A stretch of DNA of 64,000 nt, from assembly GCA_040219275.1 (NCBI GenBank), contig JAVJSU010000048.1, forward strand, positions 1-64,000. The letters run 5' to 3'. Under the pieces are notes generated by a model. It was not told the DNA's origin. It did no database searches and saw only the letters and a list, made by a program, of their open reading frames with translations. Within the stretch, counting starts at the first letter, position 1; each line of letters opens with the position of its first letter. Below are positions 27,707-36,735 of the stretch, piece by piece. Origin of the DNA: JAVJSU01 sp040219275. Lineage in GTDB: Bacteria > Chloroflexota > Anaerolineae > Aggregatilineales > Phototrophicaceae. A program made the translations under genes and the position numbers.

Positions 27707-27821
27707 GAGGGATTATCCTTTAACTATCCGGCAAAATGCCATTATGCGTAAGCTAAATTAAGGACGGCTAAACCCTGCATGTGTCTTACCTCAGCGGAAA
27801 TTTAGTGTTGGTATGCTAGTG

Positions 27822-27873
27822 GCAGAAGACTTTTTGCTTTTGCTGATTTACTGACAGGCTAATTTGCTATGCA
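27822..27873 (-). repeat. Possible degraded MITE-like element
   Basis: The reverse complement gives TAGCAAATTAGCCTGTCAGT followed by AAATCAGCAAAAGC. It matches the first 45 bases of the 106 bp element imperfectly. The rest of the element is missing. Confidence 0.35.
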
Positions 27874-27875
27874 AC

Positions 27876-27903
27876 AAAAAAGAGCGCCCGCTGTGGACGC
27901 TCT
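27876..27903 (-). terminator. Terminator of Flp pilin gene
   Basis: AGAGCG/CGCTCT stem followed by a T run on the minus strand, about 60 bp past the pilin stop. Confidence 0.75.
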
Positions 27904-27961
27904 ACGATTGGTTAGGCTGTTACACGTTGGCGATGAACACCGCCGCAGTGTACCGTGATTT

Positions 27962-28111
27962 TTATTGAAAGAAAGAAAGAATGTTGGAGAAGATGTTACC
28001 AATGGCCGGGCCAAGCAGTAACAGAACAACAATGACGACCACCGCAACCAACACGAGGATGAGTGCGTATTCGACTAAACCCTGACCTTCTTCTTGAGGA
28101 CGATACAACAT
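27962..28111 (-). CDS. Flp/Fap-type IVb pilin
   Basis: A 49 aa prepilin. The leader MLYRPQEEG ends at the Gly of the G/xxxxEY processing motif, followed by QGLVEYALILVLVAVVVIVV, the standard hydrophobic helix, and a short GPAIGNIFSNILSFFQ tail. It is the subunit of a tight-adherence (Tad) pilus and is processed by a TadV-type peptidase. None of the Tad machinery genes is in the window. The ATG at 28111 has AGGAG eight bases upstream. A long 5' extension to 28147 is unlikely. Nearly identical helices occur in the pilin at 51420-51803. Confidence 0.92.
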   Translation of the reverse strand: MLYRPQEEGQGLVEYALILVLVAVVVIVVLLLLGPAIGNIFSNILSFFQ

Positions 28112-28166
28112 GATGAATACTCCTGAGTTATAAAAAAATGATTGCACGAAATGTGCTTATGTCTTA

Positions 28167-28196
28167 GTTATAGCATGGACTTAAAATTGATGTCAA
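28167..28196 (-). promoter_or_regulatory. Sigma-70-type promoter of Flp pilin gene
   Basis: On the minus strand TTGACA, 18 bp spacer, TATAAC. It predicts a start near 28160 and a leader of about 50 nt before the pilin ATG. Confidence 0.65.
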
Positions 28197-28423
28197 TTAA
28201 GAAATCAATTTTTCACGTTAATTTCCAAAACCTTACACCACTGATTAATCAGCCACTTACTAAAATTACGCACAATTAAGCCCTATTTTTGGGAAGCTGT
28301 GCATAATGCCTTATCGGATTTCAATTTTCTTTGTATACTCTGCATAATTTAATCGTAAATTTGCTCTTGTACCCAGATTCTTGAACAATACAGGGGTTAT
28401 TCTGCCTTATGGAGTCTTTTCGG
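28197..28423. other. AT-rich intergenic region
   Basis: This stretch lies between the divergent pilin and threonine dehydrogenase genes. Apart from the pilin promoter just to its left and an SD at 28411 I see no gene or repeat here. Confidence 0.5.
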
Positions 28424-29458
28424 ATGAGAAAACACATCACTTTGATTACCGGCGCAAATGGAGAAGTCGGACACGGCTTAATCCGGCAAATGCGCGCCAT
28501 GCCCAATCCGCCAAGTATTGTTGTGCTGGATATTCGCACGCTGGACGAGGCCATCATGCCACTGGTAGATACCTCGATTGTCGGCGACATTCTGGATACC
28601 AACTTATTGGATACCATGATGAGCGAGTACGAGATCGACACCATTTTTCATCTGGCGGCGTTGCTATCTACCCATTCGGAGTTCCGTCCGGAATCAGCGC
28701 ATCGCGTGAATGTGCAGGGAACGGTCAATTTGTTGCAATTGGCAATCGAGCAGGCACGTTGGCGCGGCTCACCCGTCAAATTTATGTATCCGAGTTCGGT
28801 TGCGGTCTACGGAATGCCCGATCTTGAGAGCAAAGCCACAGCGGGCGCAATCAAAGAAGATGAATATCTGATGCCCATTACCATGTACGGCTGTAATAAG
28901 CTCTACGGCGAGCATCTGGGGCGTTATTACACCAATCACTACCGCCAACTCGCGCCCACGCATGAGCCTGCCGGAGTCGATTTTCGGAGTGTGCGTTTTC
29001 CGGGGATCATCAGCGCGACGACCATGCCCAGTGGCGGTACCAGTGATTACGCGCCGGAAATGCTCCACGCCGCCGCCAAAGGTGAACCGTATGCCTCGTT
29101 CGTGCGTGCGGATACGACCATGCCGTTTATGGTGATGCCGGATGCCATCAAAGCCCTGCTTGATCTTGCCGCCGCACCAGCAGAAACACTGACCAAAGCC
29201 GTCTATAATGTGAGCAGTTTCAGCCTATCTGCGGAGCAAGTGGCGGGTAAAGTGCGTGAGGCGTTCCCCGATGTTGAGATCAGCTATGAACCGACCAGCG
29301 GACGGCAAAATATCGTGGATAGCTGGCCCGCTGATATGGACGACAACGCCGCCCGTGCGGATTGGGGCTGGCATCCAGAATTTGATGTCGATAGCGCCTT
29401 TAACGCCTATCTCATCCCGACAATCAAACAGCTGTATAGAGATGAGCGAACGATTTAG
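28424..29458 (+). CDS. L-threonine 3-dehydrogenase, short-chain (epimerase) type
   Basis: A 344 aa NAD-dependent enzyme of the extended SDR family. The Rossmann motif is TLITGANGEVGHGL, followed by DTIFHLAALLSTHSE, the active-site Tyr-Lys in MYGCNKLYGEHLGRYY, and the diagnostic SDR-type TDH stretches RFPGIISATTMPSGGTSDYA, PFMVMPDAIKALLDL, and VDSWPADMDDNAARADWGW. It oxidises L-threonine to 2-amino-3-ketobutyrate. No kbl gene (2-amino-3-ketobutyrate CoA ligase) is beside it. ATG 28424 is used, with GGAG at 28411, rather than the ATG at 28409. Confidence 0.88.
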   Translation: MRKHITLITGANGEVGHGLIRQMRAMPNPPSIVVLDIRTLDEAIMPLVDTSIVGDILDTNLLDTMMSEYEIDTIFHLAALLSTHSEFRPESAHRVNVQGTVNLLQLAIEQARWRGSPVKFMYPSSVAVYGMPDLESKATAGAIKEDEYLMPITMYGCNKLYGEHLGRYYTNHYRQLAPTHEPAGVDFRSVRFPGIISATTMPSGGTSDYAPEMLHAAAKGEPYASFVRADTTMPFMVMPDAIKALLDLAAAPAETLTKAVYNVSSFSLSAEQVAGKVREAFPDVEISYEPTSGRQNIVDSWPADMDDNAARADWGWHPEFDVDSAFNAYLIPTIKQLYRDERTI

Positions 29459-29516
29459 ACAATCTGCGTCAATGTTTAGTAGATGATGCGATACCCTGAA
29501 CGTGATTGAATATACT

Positions 29517-29622
29517 TTGATTGCTAGTCAGCATTTCAGCCAGTCAGTTGCTCAGTAAACGCATTCATTTTGCACATTACGACCTGTTTTTAGCTGAACT
29601 GCTGATTGCTGAGATGCTAAAA
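29517..29622 (+). repeat. MITE-like element, copy 2
   Basis: 106 bp, about 80% identical by eye to 48209-48314 and to the reverse complement of 22119-22223. It lies in the 244 bp gap before the DJ-1/PfpI gene. It begins TTGATTGCTAGTCAGC and ends GAGATGCTAAAA. Confidence 0.8.
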
Positions 29623-29702
29623 TGGTCTTTTTTACATGAGTTACTGAAAAAAATAGCTCTTATAATACAATTGGCAATCAACGTAATTTATAAGGACACT
29701 GT

Positions 29703-30308
29703 ATGGTGCGTAATCTTGCAATCATGATTTTTGACGATGTCGAAGTCCTCGATTTTTGTGGACCGTTTGAAGTCTTCTCCGTTAGCCGTGATAAAGACAA
29801 CGGCACGGATAAATTGTTTAACGTCTATACTGTCGCGGAAACCAGCGGACCGATCCTCGCCCGCAATGGCTTGAGCGTGAATCCGACTTATACGCTGGAC
29901 AATTGCCCCAAGCCGGATATTTTCCTCATCCCCGGTGGACGAGGCACGCGCATCGCGATCTATAACGATCATCTGCTGACATGGATTAAGCAAAACGAGC
30001 CGGACGCGGAATTGGTACTTTCGGTGTGTACCGGCGCATTTCTGCTGGCGAAAGTCGGTTTGCTCAATGGGCTTGCCGCGACGACCTATCACACCGAATT
30101 TGACGCGCTACAGGCGATTGACCCCACTTTAACCGTCCGCCCCGGTGAGCGGTTTGTGGATAACGGGCGCATCATCACCTCTGCCGGAATTTCCGCTGGC
30201 ATTGATATGTCGCTGTATATCGTCAGCAAACTTTTCGGCAAAGAGCAAGCGATCTGGACAGCCAACCGCATGGAATATGATGTAAAAGTGGATAGTCTGG
30301 CAGAGTGA
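29703..30308 (+). CDS. DJ-1/PfpI family protein (isonitrile hydratase-like)
   Basis: A 201 aa cytoplasmic protein of the class I glutamine amidotransferase fold. An acidic residue lies in the FDDVEVLDFCGPFEVFS start, LIPGGRGTR follows, and the nucleophile Cys is in ELVLSVCTGAFLLAKVGLL. TTYHTEFDAL and ITSAGISAGIDMSLYIV complete the core. This arrangement fits the GATase1/AraC-sensor subgroup and InhA-type isonitrile hydratases. No DNA-binding domain is attached, so it is the free enzyme form. An SD-like AAGGA precedes the ATG by about five bases. Substrate unknown. Confidence 0.87.
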   Translation: MVRNLAIMIFDDVEVLDFCGPFEVFSVSRDKDNGTDKLFNVYTVAETSGPILARNGLSVNPTYTLDNCPKPDIFLIPGGRGTRIAIYNDHLLTWIKQNEPDAELVLSVCTGAFLLAKVGLLNGLAATTYHTEFDALQAIDPTLTVRPGERFVDNGRIITSAGISAGIDMSLYIVSKLFGKEQAIWTANRMEYDVKVDSLAE

Positions 30309-30320
30309 ACTATAACGCAA

Positions 30321-30359
30321 CAAAAAACGGACGAGGCAAGTTGTCTCGTCCGTTTTTTA
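30321..30359. terminator. Bidirectional terminator
   Basis: AAAAAACGGACGAG/CTCGTCCGTTTTTT, a strong stem with T runs in both directions, between convergent genes. Confidence 0.92.
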
Positions 30360-30385
30360 TGGTTAGCGTTTATGCGCGATAGCCT

Positions 30386-31207
30386 TTAAAAACAGCTATT
30401 CGGGACAACGGTACTAAACACCTGTATCATTTCTTCATCCGGCGGGAAGTCACCGCTGTCGGTAGGTTGAATCGTCATGCGGACATTATCCGCCAGATTT
30501 CTACCGGGCAGGAAGAAGTAATAATAATTGACGGGACCACTATTGGTCGTGCGATCATCCTTATAAACGGGATATTCTTGACCGTCGAACACCAGCGTGT
30601 AGATCAGTGTCGTGGTATCCAGATCAGCAACACGTTGATAATTCGTCTCGATTTGATTCGGCGCGACACCACCACGATACTCGATCAACCCTTCGCTCAC
30701 ACCGCTATCGGTTGCGATTTCAAAGGTGACACGCGCACCACCACTACGCAAAATCGTCCAACTGGGCGGGTATTGGAATTGGAACAACGTCGGGCATCCT
30801 TCTTCTAAGGATTCGAATCCACTGATGACCACCGGACCACTGGCAATAACATCGCTACCTTCGTCGGTTGCGTCAGCCTCTTCGGTAGCATCTGCGTCCA
30901 TGGCTTCTTCCATCGCTTCCTCGGTGGCATCCTCATCGACGGTTTCTTCCATCGCTTCTTCGGTGGCATCCTCGTCAGCAGATTGTTCCATTGCCTCTTC
31001 CGTCATATCCGCTTCTTCGGTCATCACGGCTTCTTCAGTCGCATCGGTTTCAGCAGGGGCTTCTTCTGTAGCTTCTTCTGTGGTGACTGAGGTTGGTTGT
31101 TCGGTTGGGTTGGCGTTTTCAGCGTCGGCATCGGAGTCACTATCTCCGCCACCACACGCCGCCAGCGCGAGACTCAAAATTATCAGCAAAATCGCCAATT
31201 TCTTCAT
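30386..31207 (-). CDS. Acidic-repeat lipoprotein
   Basis: A 273 aa exported lipoprotein with lipobox ALAAC followed by GGG. An extremely acidic low-complexity linker covers about residues 25-120, with iterated DATEEAM(E/D)E and EEADMTEEAM units. A C-terminal beta domain of about 140 residues follows (EEGCPTLFQFQYPPSWTILR, FDGQEYPVYKDDRTTNSGPV). The linker would hold the domain away from the membrane. The pairing of repeat units suggests slippage or unequal recombination at this locus. The C-terminal domain resembles PsbP/DUF-type lipoprotein domains only loosely. Confidence 0.72.
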   Translation of the reverse strand: MKKLAILLIILSLALAACGGGDSDSDADAENANPTEQPTSVTTEEATEEAPAETDATEEAVMTEEADMTEEAMEQSADEDATEEAMEETVDEDATEEAMEEAMDADATEEADATDEGSDVIASGPVVISGFESLEEGCPTLFQFQYPPSWTILRSGGARVTFEIATDSGVSEGLIEYRGGVAPNQIETNYQRVADLDTTTLIYTLVFDGQEYPVYKDDRTTNSGPVNYYYFFLPGRNLADNVRMTIQPTDSGDFPPDEEMIQVFSTVVPNSCF

Positions 31208-31431
31208 AGATATAACATCCTCCTAAGATGTTCCCGACGGGAAATTTGTCTGTATTGACGGTTTATCTTGACCGCGAGAGATTATATCGCAAAAGATTAA
31301 CAAAAAATGTAAAAATTACGGTTTGTAAAAATACCCACCATTCAATATTTATTTATCAAAAAGTAGCGTTTAAATCGGTAGCGCCTATTAAGGTGGAATT
31401 TAGCGGTGCGGGCTTGTGGATGGGCGCGAAA

Positions 31432-32013
31432 TTATTCGCGGGAAAGCCAGCCTTTTAACAGCATGTCGATGATATTTTCAATAACAGGCAGGCGCTCCTC
31501 ATGAGTCAACGTCCCATGAATCGCATTCAGAGTTTCGATCAACGAGATGAATGAAATTGCGCCGATGCCGGGGTTATCAAGGGCGATAATACCGTCTTGT
31601 TGGGCTTGTTCAATCGCCCGTTCAAGCGGAATGCGTAAGGCATCAAAAAGCAAAACGGTCAACTTTCTGGCATTTTCCGCGCTCAGTTCTGCAAAGTCAG
31701 ATTGCATCATACGCCCGATGTTGAGGGGCGGTTGAGACATTAACCACACGGCAACGGCTTGCATCTGTGCGCGGATGTCTTCGCCTGCGCCGGCAATTTG
31801 CGCCTCCATCTGTTGCTGATGTCGGCTAAAATTGCGCTCCATCACCTGCATATAGAGGGCTTCTTTGTTCTGTGCATAGTAATAAAGCGCGGTGTGCTTC
31901 ATCTCCAGCGCAGTCGCAATATCCCGCAGGCGCACAGATTTATAGCCCCGCGTGGCAAACATTTCATCAGCAACCGACAAAATGCGTTCGTGTGTTTGAT
32001 TGGTCGTCGTCAT
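31432..32013 (-). CDS. TetR-family transcriptional regulator
   Basis: A 193 aa protein. The N-terminal HTH covers about residues 5-55 with RILSVADEMFATRGYKSVRL, RDIATALEMKHTALYYYAQNKEALY. The C-terminal ligand-binding helices are of average length. ATG 32013 is used, since a TTG at 32022 only adds three residues. The gene is divergent from the GlsB-type gene at 32192, and the 180 bp between them would hold the operator, though I cannot point to a convincing palindrome. Target unknown. Confidence 0.92.
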   Translation of the reverse strand: MTTTNQTHERILSVADEMFATRGYKSVRLRDIATALEMKHTALYYYAQNKEALYMQVMERNFSRHQQQMEAQIAGAGEDIRAQMQAVAVWLMSQPPLNIGRMMQSDFAELSAENARKLTVLLFDALRIPLERAIEQAQQDGIIALDNPGIGAISFISLIETLNAIHGTLTHEERLPVIENIIDMLLKGWLSRE

Positions 32014-32191
32014 ATGTTCCAATAAATTACGTTATCGCTCCCGGCATGGTGTGAAGATGTTCTCATATCCTGTTGATCCGGTCAACTACGGGCATTTTTA
32101 AACTGCGCGTCGCTAATCCGAGCAACTTTTCTTTGCGATGTGCGTATATGATTATAGAATATAGAAACTAACTAGCTACGGAGTGATACCC

Positions 32192-32524
32192 ATGATGGGG
32201 TTATTGATTTTGATTGTTGCCTTGATCGGCATTTACTGGGCGGTAACATCGGTGCTCGGTATTTTCACGACTGTACTCGGTCTGATCGTACCGGTATTGA
32301 TCTGGTTGCTGATCGGTTTCATAGTCGGCAAGATGATGCGTGGCAAGGGCTACGGTCCGCTGGGTGATGCGGCGCTCGGTCTCGCAGGCGGGATCATCGG
32401 GAGCATCTTTCTCGGCTGGCTACCCGTTGGCGGTTTATTCGGTGCGATTGTCACCGGCGTGCTCGGTGCGGTTATCGTGATCTTCGCGGTGCGCCTGTTC
32501 CACGATGCGAATTTCGCCCGCTAA
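32192..32524 (+). CDS. GlsB/YeaQ/YmgE-type membrane protein
   Basis: A 110 aa very hydrophobic protein with three to four membrane helices. The family signature is visible as LIGFIVGKMMRGKGYGPLGDAALGLAGGIIGSIFLGWL, read in pieces at about residues 45-80, with repeated Gly spacing. These transglycosylase-associated proteins are stress-induced in many bacteria, but their activity is unproven. The start is ATG 32192, eight bases after GGAG. It is divergent from the TetR gene and possibly controlled by it. Confidence 0.85.
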   Translation: MMGLLILIVALIGIYWAVTSVLGIFTTVLGLIVPVLIWLLIGFIVGKMMRGKGYGPLGDAALGLAGGIIGSIFLGWLPVGGLFGAIVTGVLGAVIVIFAVRLFHDANFAR

Positions 32525-32555
32525 ATTCACCAGATAACCCATTCCCCATAAAAAT

Positions 32556-32595
32556 AACATTGCCGGATAGGTAAAAGTTACTATCCGGTAATGTT
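32556..32595. terminator. Long hairpin downstream of GlsB gene
   Basis: 15 bp stem (AACATTGCCGGATAG with CTATCCGGTAATGTT, one G-T pair) and a 10 nt loop. The T-rich side is on the minus strand. It probably ends the GlsB transcript, possibly as a bidirectional element. Confidence 0.6.
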
Positions 32596-32685
32596 AAGAC
32601 TCGCCTCCGCCCTTCAAAATCATTGTGTTAGACACGGTTAGTTTGTTACAATCAAACTAACAAATCTTTTAGGAAGTTATTTGCG

Positions 32686-33963
32686 ATGTTTAATGCAGAC
32701 ATCATCGTTATCGGAGCAGGTGCCGCTGGCATAGCCGCCGCAAGACGCTTACATGATGCCGGACAACAGGTGATCGTGTTAGAAGCGCGGGATCGCATTG
32801 GCGGCAGAGCCTTTAGTGATAGCACCCTCGCACCGTATCCCATCGAACTGGGCGCAGAATTCATTCAGGGTGAAAATGTGCTGACGTGGGAATTAATCAA
32901 AAAGTTTGGCTTAACAACCCGACCCACAGCGGATGATGAGTCCAGCTTCGCCCATATCGGCGGGGTTTTGCACGACAACGAACACTGGATTGAGTCACTC
33001 GATGAAGATTGGGAAGAAATTTTCTGGGAAGCCGCAGAACGCCATCGTCAATCCAACCGTCCCGATACCAGCTTGAAAGCCCTCATCGGTGTAGAACATC
33101 CCGCCTTGCATGTGCTGTATGAACCCAACGCCTACCAGTTCATCAACAATATTATCGCGGAAGAATACGGCGCGGGTCTGGGCAGATTGGGCGTGTATGG
33201 GTATGCAGAAGGCACTTATGAAGGGGACGGCGACACTGATTTTTATGTAGCGGAGGGTTACACGACTCTCATGACGAGGCTCGCTGACGGCTTGGACATT
33301 CGCCTAGAACAAGCCGTAACCGAGATTACATGGTTCGGCGGGCAGGTCGTCGTCAAAACCGACAACGGTGACACCTACATCGCCGCTAAAATCATCATCA
33401 CCCTGCCACTGGCGATTTTGCAGGCGCAGGATGTGACCTTTTCCCCCGCCTTACCGGATTGGAAAACCAACGCAATTAACCGTCTTGGCGCGGGGCAGGT
33501 CAACAAGCTCATCCTCAAATTCACCCGCCCATTCTGGGATGATGCAATGGGCTATCTGTTCACAACGGAAAATTCACAGGTATGGTGGCGACCCGGTTGG
33601 GGCTTGAAAAACGAAGTGCCCATCCTCACAGCGTTGATGGAAGACAATACCCGCAATCACTACGCCAGTTATGATGAAGAGCGGGCAATCGTGCAGGGCT
33701 TACGCGATCTCAGCCGGATTTTCGGGCGCGACGTGGAGCGATTTTTTGACAGTGGGCGCTTCATCAAATGGAGTGACGATCCCTACGCCAAAATGGGCTA
33801 TTCCTATGTGCCGGTAGATGCGGGGGGCTTACGAGAGGTGCTAGCGCGTCCGATAGAAAATAAACTCTTTTTCGCCGGAGAAGCGACCAATGTGCTCCGT
33901 CCGGCAACGGTGCATGGCGCGTTTGAAAGTGGTTATCGGGCGGCGGATCAAGCTCTATCCTGA
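32686..33963 (+). CDS. Flavin-containing amine oxidase
   Basis: A 425 aa FAD enzyme of the monoamine/polyamine oxidase superfamily. The N-terminal dinucleotide fold is IIVIGAGAAGIAAARRLHDAG, followed by VIVLEARDRIGGRAFS. A substrate domain comes next with YGAGLGRLGVYGYAEGTYEG, and the C-terminal FAD-binding part has ENKLFFAGEATNVLRPATVHGAFESGYRAA. It oxidises an amine (polyamine-like substrates are usual) to an imine with release of hydrogen peroxide. AGGAAG at 32671 gives the start. The last 16 bp overlap the convergent 2TM gene. Confidence 0.92.
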   Translation: MFNADIIVIGAGAAGIAAARRLHDAGQQVIVLEARDRIGGRAFSDSTLAPYPIELGAEFIQGENVLTWELIKKFGLTTRPTADDESSFAHIGGVLHDNEHWIESLDEDWEEIFWEAAERHRQSNRPDTSLKALIGVEHPALHVLYEPNAYQFINNIIAEEYGAGLGRLGVYGYAEGTYEGDGDTDFYVAEGYTTLMTRLADGLDIRLEQAVTEITWFGGQVVVKTDNGDTYIAAKIIITLPLAILQAQDVTFSPALPDWKTNAINRLGAGQVNKLILKFTRPFWDDAMGYLFTTENSQVWWRPGWGLKNEVPILTALMEDNTRNHYASYDEERAIVQGLRDLSRIFGRDVERFFDSGRFIKWSDDPYAKMGYSYVPVDAGGLREVLARPIENKLFFAGEATNVLRPATVHGAFESGYRAADQALS

Positions 33964-34364
33964 CGGGGTTCGTCATTGTCGATGGCATCATAATCAAAGT
34001 CGATGAATTCGCCATCTTCACGCAAGCGCAAGCCGATGTCTTCATTCTTGAGCTTACCCCCCTCGCCAAATAGACGGGTACGCTCAATTTCACGATCAAT
34101 CGCATTTTCGCGCATTTCAGTAAACCCAAAATCCACCCCATGCGCCACAAAACCAATCGCCCATAAGCATGAGATTGCGGTGGCGAAAATCTCGAAGATG
34201 CCGGAATCGCCAAAATCATTCGGGGAAAAAATCACCAACCACACAAAGAGCATCGAAAAGGTAAAGATCGTGGCATGGATGGCGAATTCTTTGCGCTTTT
34301 CGTACTTTTCATGCACGCGCTTACGGATGTCTTTATAGATTTTTTCCAGATTTTTATCGTCCAC
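33948..34364 (-). CDS. 2TM domain membrane protein
   Basis: A 138 aa protein. A charged N-terminal helix (EKIYKDIRKRVHEKYEKRKEF) is followed by two membrane helices (about 28-48 and 58-80, HATIFTFSMLFVWLVIF and IFATAISCLWAIGFVAHG). A charged tail ends in RLREDGEFIDFDYDAIDND. The layout matches the 2TM domain family often fused to histidine kinases, here free-standing. The tail motif DGEF recalls the tails of the proteins at 21020 and 21497. The 3' end overlaps the amine oxidase gene by 16 bp. Confidence 0.75.
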   Translation of the reverse strand: MDDKNLEKIYKDIRKRVHEKYEKRKEFAIHATIFTFSMLFVWLVIFSPNDFGDSGIFEIFATAISCLWAIGFVAHGVDFGFTEMRENAIDREIERTRLFGEGGKLKNEDIGLRLREDGEFIDFDYDAIDNDEPRQDRA

Positions 34365-34471
34365 ACAAAACCCTTAAAGTCATCTGCACCGGATCGGTTA
34401 GAAAAGCATAACGCAAACGGTCAAAGTCACAAAGCCTAAACTATAAACGACAGCCCATCATCAGCGCAGGA

Positions 34472-34918
34472 TCACCAGCGCAGGACGAGGCAGATTTCAC
34501 CGTCCCACACCGCGCCTTCGTCCACAAAGCCCATAGACGTATACAATTTTTCCGCGGCGAGATTACCCGGCACATAGCTAATCAACAGCCCGTCCCCCTT
34601 ATGGCGATTCTTCACCCGTCGGATGACCGCATCCATCGCGCCACGCCCGTAGCCCTGCCTCTGATGAAAGCGATCTATCATCAAACGGGCGACCACCCAC
34701 AGCGTATAACCATCAAAATCGAGCGCACGATACATCAAAAAGCCGACCATCCGCCCCTCAAAATACACCCCGCACGGATAGTTATTCGGCTCATATGCCG
34801 CCTGCGCCAGCGAAAACAAATTCGATGGCAGAAGCCCCTGCTGAGCCTTCGCCACTTCCAGCGTGATCGCGTCGCGCCAATTTTCAGCGGTGATTTGTCG
34901 TAGCGTCACATGAGACAT
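34472..34918 (-). CDS. GNAT-family N-acetyltransferase
   Basis: A 148 aa acetyl-CoA-dependent acyltransferase. Visible are CGVYFEGRMVGFLMYRAL (beta 2-3), LWVVARLMIDRFHQRQGYGRGAMDAVI with the Q/R-x-x-G-x-G/A acetyl-CoA loop, and the C-terminal NLAAEKLYTSMGFVDEG. The profile resembles spermine/spermidine acetyltransferases of the BltD/PaiA type, which would fit the amine oxidase nearby, but specificity cannot be read from sequence. Start ATG 34918. Confidence 0.9.
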   Translation of the reverse strand: MSHVTLRQITAENWRDAITLEVAKAQQGLLPSNLFSLAQAAYEPNNYPCGVYFEGRMVGFLMYRALDFDGYTLWVVARLMIDRFHQRQGYGRGAMDAVIRRVKNRHKGDGLLISYVPGNLAAEKLYTSMGFVDEGAVWDGEICLVLRW

Positions 34919-34947
34919 CAAGTTTGCTCTTGCTTAATTGCTCTCGT

Positions 34948-36555
34948 TCAAGCAGATTGCCCCGCGATCTCGTGCGGTTTTATCAGCAGTGCCGCCATGA
35001 GTGCGCTCACCCACGCCATCACCGCGCCGATAATCGCCACCAGACGGAAGGTCTGAATGTATGAACTTTGGAGTTGATATTGTACCAGAATCATTTGCAT
35101 GGGGTTGGTGCGTCCGTCCAGCACATCACGGACGAGCGCCAGTGGCGTTTGGGCATCACCCAGATTATTGGCTTCACGCGCCAGACCCGCCCGTGCATCC
35201 GGCGACAGGCGCAGATCATCAGCGCGTGCGGTCAGGAAGTTGCTGAATACGAGAATCGCCACCGCGCCCATAATCGCAATGGACAGCACACCCGCCGTGC
35301 GCGAGACCGCGTTATTGATGCCGGAAGCCGTGCCGGAACTATGCGACGGAGCCGCGCTCATCACCGTCGTCGTCAGTGGAGCGACCAGAATACCCATACC
35401 GATGCTCGTCAGCATAATACCCGGAAAATAAGTCGTCCAATAATCGCTTACACCATTCGTCAAACCCGGCACGCTCATCAGGAAGAAGCCCGCCCCCGTG
35501 ATGAGCGGACCGATAATCAGCGGAATCCGCGACCCGATGCGATCCACCAGACCGCCCGCCCAGCGCCCCATCAATGTCAGCATAATGCCGAACGGCAAAA
35601 ACGTGAATCCGGCAATTTCCTGCGGATAGCCCTGCACTTGCACCAGATTCAGAATGAGGAAAAACGGCACGATACGCAGTGCGCCGTATAGAAATAGCGT
35701 CAATAAATTCGCGCCGCTAAAAGTAGTTGATTTGAACAAGCCGAGTGGCATCATCGGGTGATCGCTCCGTGCTTCGACGATGACAAACGCGATGCACGCC
35801 GCCAACCCGCCAATCAAACTGAACAAAATGCGCGGATCATCAAAGCCGTAAGAGGGTGCTTGCAAAAACCCATAGGTCAGCCCGCCGAGTCCTAATGTCG
35901 CCAGAATCGTCCCCGCAAAATCGAGCTTATCCGGCGCTTCTTCATCGCGGCTTTCCGGCACATACCACAGCAATACCAGCAGAGCGACGATCCCGAACGG
36001 AATATTGATGAAGAATACCGCCCGCCAGAAGCTCTCTCCCTGTCCGGCAATCCACCCGCCCAACGGCGCACCGAGCACGGATGTCACCGCGCTAAAGGTT
36101 GACCATGTGCCGATGGCTTGCCCGCGTCGCTCCGGTGGAAACGAGACTGTCAGAATCGCCAATGAGCCGGGGATCATCAACGCCGCGCCCACACCCTGCA
36201 ACGCCCGTAACCCGATCAACACATCCGAGTTCGGCGCGAGTCCACAGGCGAATGAAACTACTGTGAATAAGCCAATCCCGAACATGAACACCCGCTTGCG
36301 CCCGTAATGATCGCCCAGTGACCCGCCGACGAGGATCAGCGCGGATAAAAACAGCGCGTAAATGTTGATAATCCAGAACAGATCGGCGCTGATGATGCCC
36401 AAATCGGTCTGGAGCGCGGGAGACGCGGCATCCAGCCCGCTCGTGCTGATGAAGCCCATGCTGGACGGCAAGATTGTGGCGACAAGTACCCAGAACTCCG
36501 CACGGCGCGGGACAATCGGCGATGCGTTAGAGTCTTCCGACGAAATGTGTGTCAT
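34948..36555 (-). CDS. MFS drug transporter, DHA2 (EmrB/QacA) family
   Basis: A 535 aa inner membrane protein, length and hydrophobic pattern fitting 14 helices. Motif A (GSLGDHYGRKRVFMFGIGLF) follows helix 2. Motif C is APLGGWIAGQGESFWRAVFFINIPFG, typical of drug-proton antiporters. DHA2 pumps export toxic or amphipathic compounds against the proton gradient. It is co-oriented with the GNAT gene 30 bp downstream, so the two may be one transcript (export plus modification). No dedicated regulator adjoins it. Confidence 0.93.
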   Translation of the reverse strand: MTHISSEDSNASPIVPRRAEFWVLVATILPSSMGFISTSGLDAASPALQTDLGIISADLFWIINIYALFLSALILVGGSLGDHYGRKRVFMFGIGLFTVVSFACGLAPNSDVLIGLRALQGVGAALMIPGSLAILTVSFPPERRGQAIGTWSTFSAVTSVLGAPLGGWIAGQGESFWRAVFFINIPFGIVALLVLLWYVPESRDEEAPDKLDFAGTILATLGLGGLTYGFLQAPSYGFDDPRILFSLIGGLAACIAFVIVEARSDHPMMPLGLFKSTTFSGANLLTLFLYGALRIVPFFLILNLVQVQGYPQEIAGFTFLPFGIMLTLMGRWAGGLVDRIGSRIPLIIGPLITGAGFFLMSVPGLTNGVSDYWTTYFPGIMLTSIGMGILVAPLTTTVMSAAPSHSSGTASGINNAVSRTAGVLSIAIMGAVAILVFSNFLTARADDLRLSPDARAGLAREANNLGDAQTPLALVRDVLDGRTNPMQMILVQYQLQSSYIQTFRLVAIIGAVMAWVSALMAALLIKPHEIAGQSA

Positions 36556-36679
36556 AAATCAGCCTGTAAACTAAACGTGGAACTTTATTTTCATTGTAAA
36601 ATAAATTGCTCACGAAAGCTCTTTTCAGGCATGAGCGTTATGTGAGGGTTTTGGCACTTACGGATTTTGTCGAAAAGTA

Positions 36680-36733
36680 AAAAGAGAAAGCATAACGCAG
36701 GCGCACTTTGCGTCTTGGTGGTTGAACTTCTTA
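36680..36733. repeat. CGCAGAG-theme repeat, variant
   Basis: Contains AAGCATAACGCAG, identical to 40212-40224, followed by a CACTTTGCGTCTTGGTGGTT stretch. It sits just past the stop of the DUF6157 gene. Confidence 0.5.
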
Positions 36734-36735
36734 TG

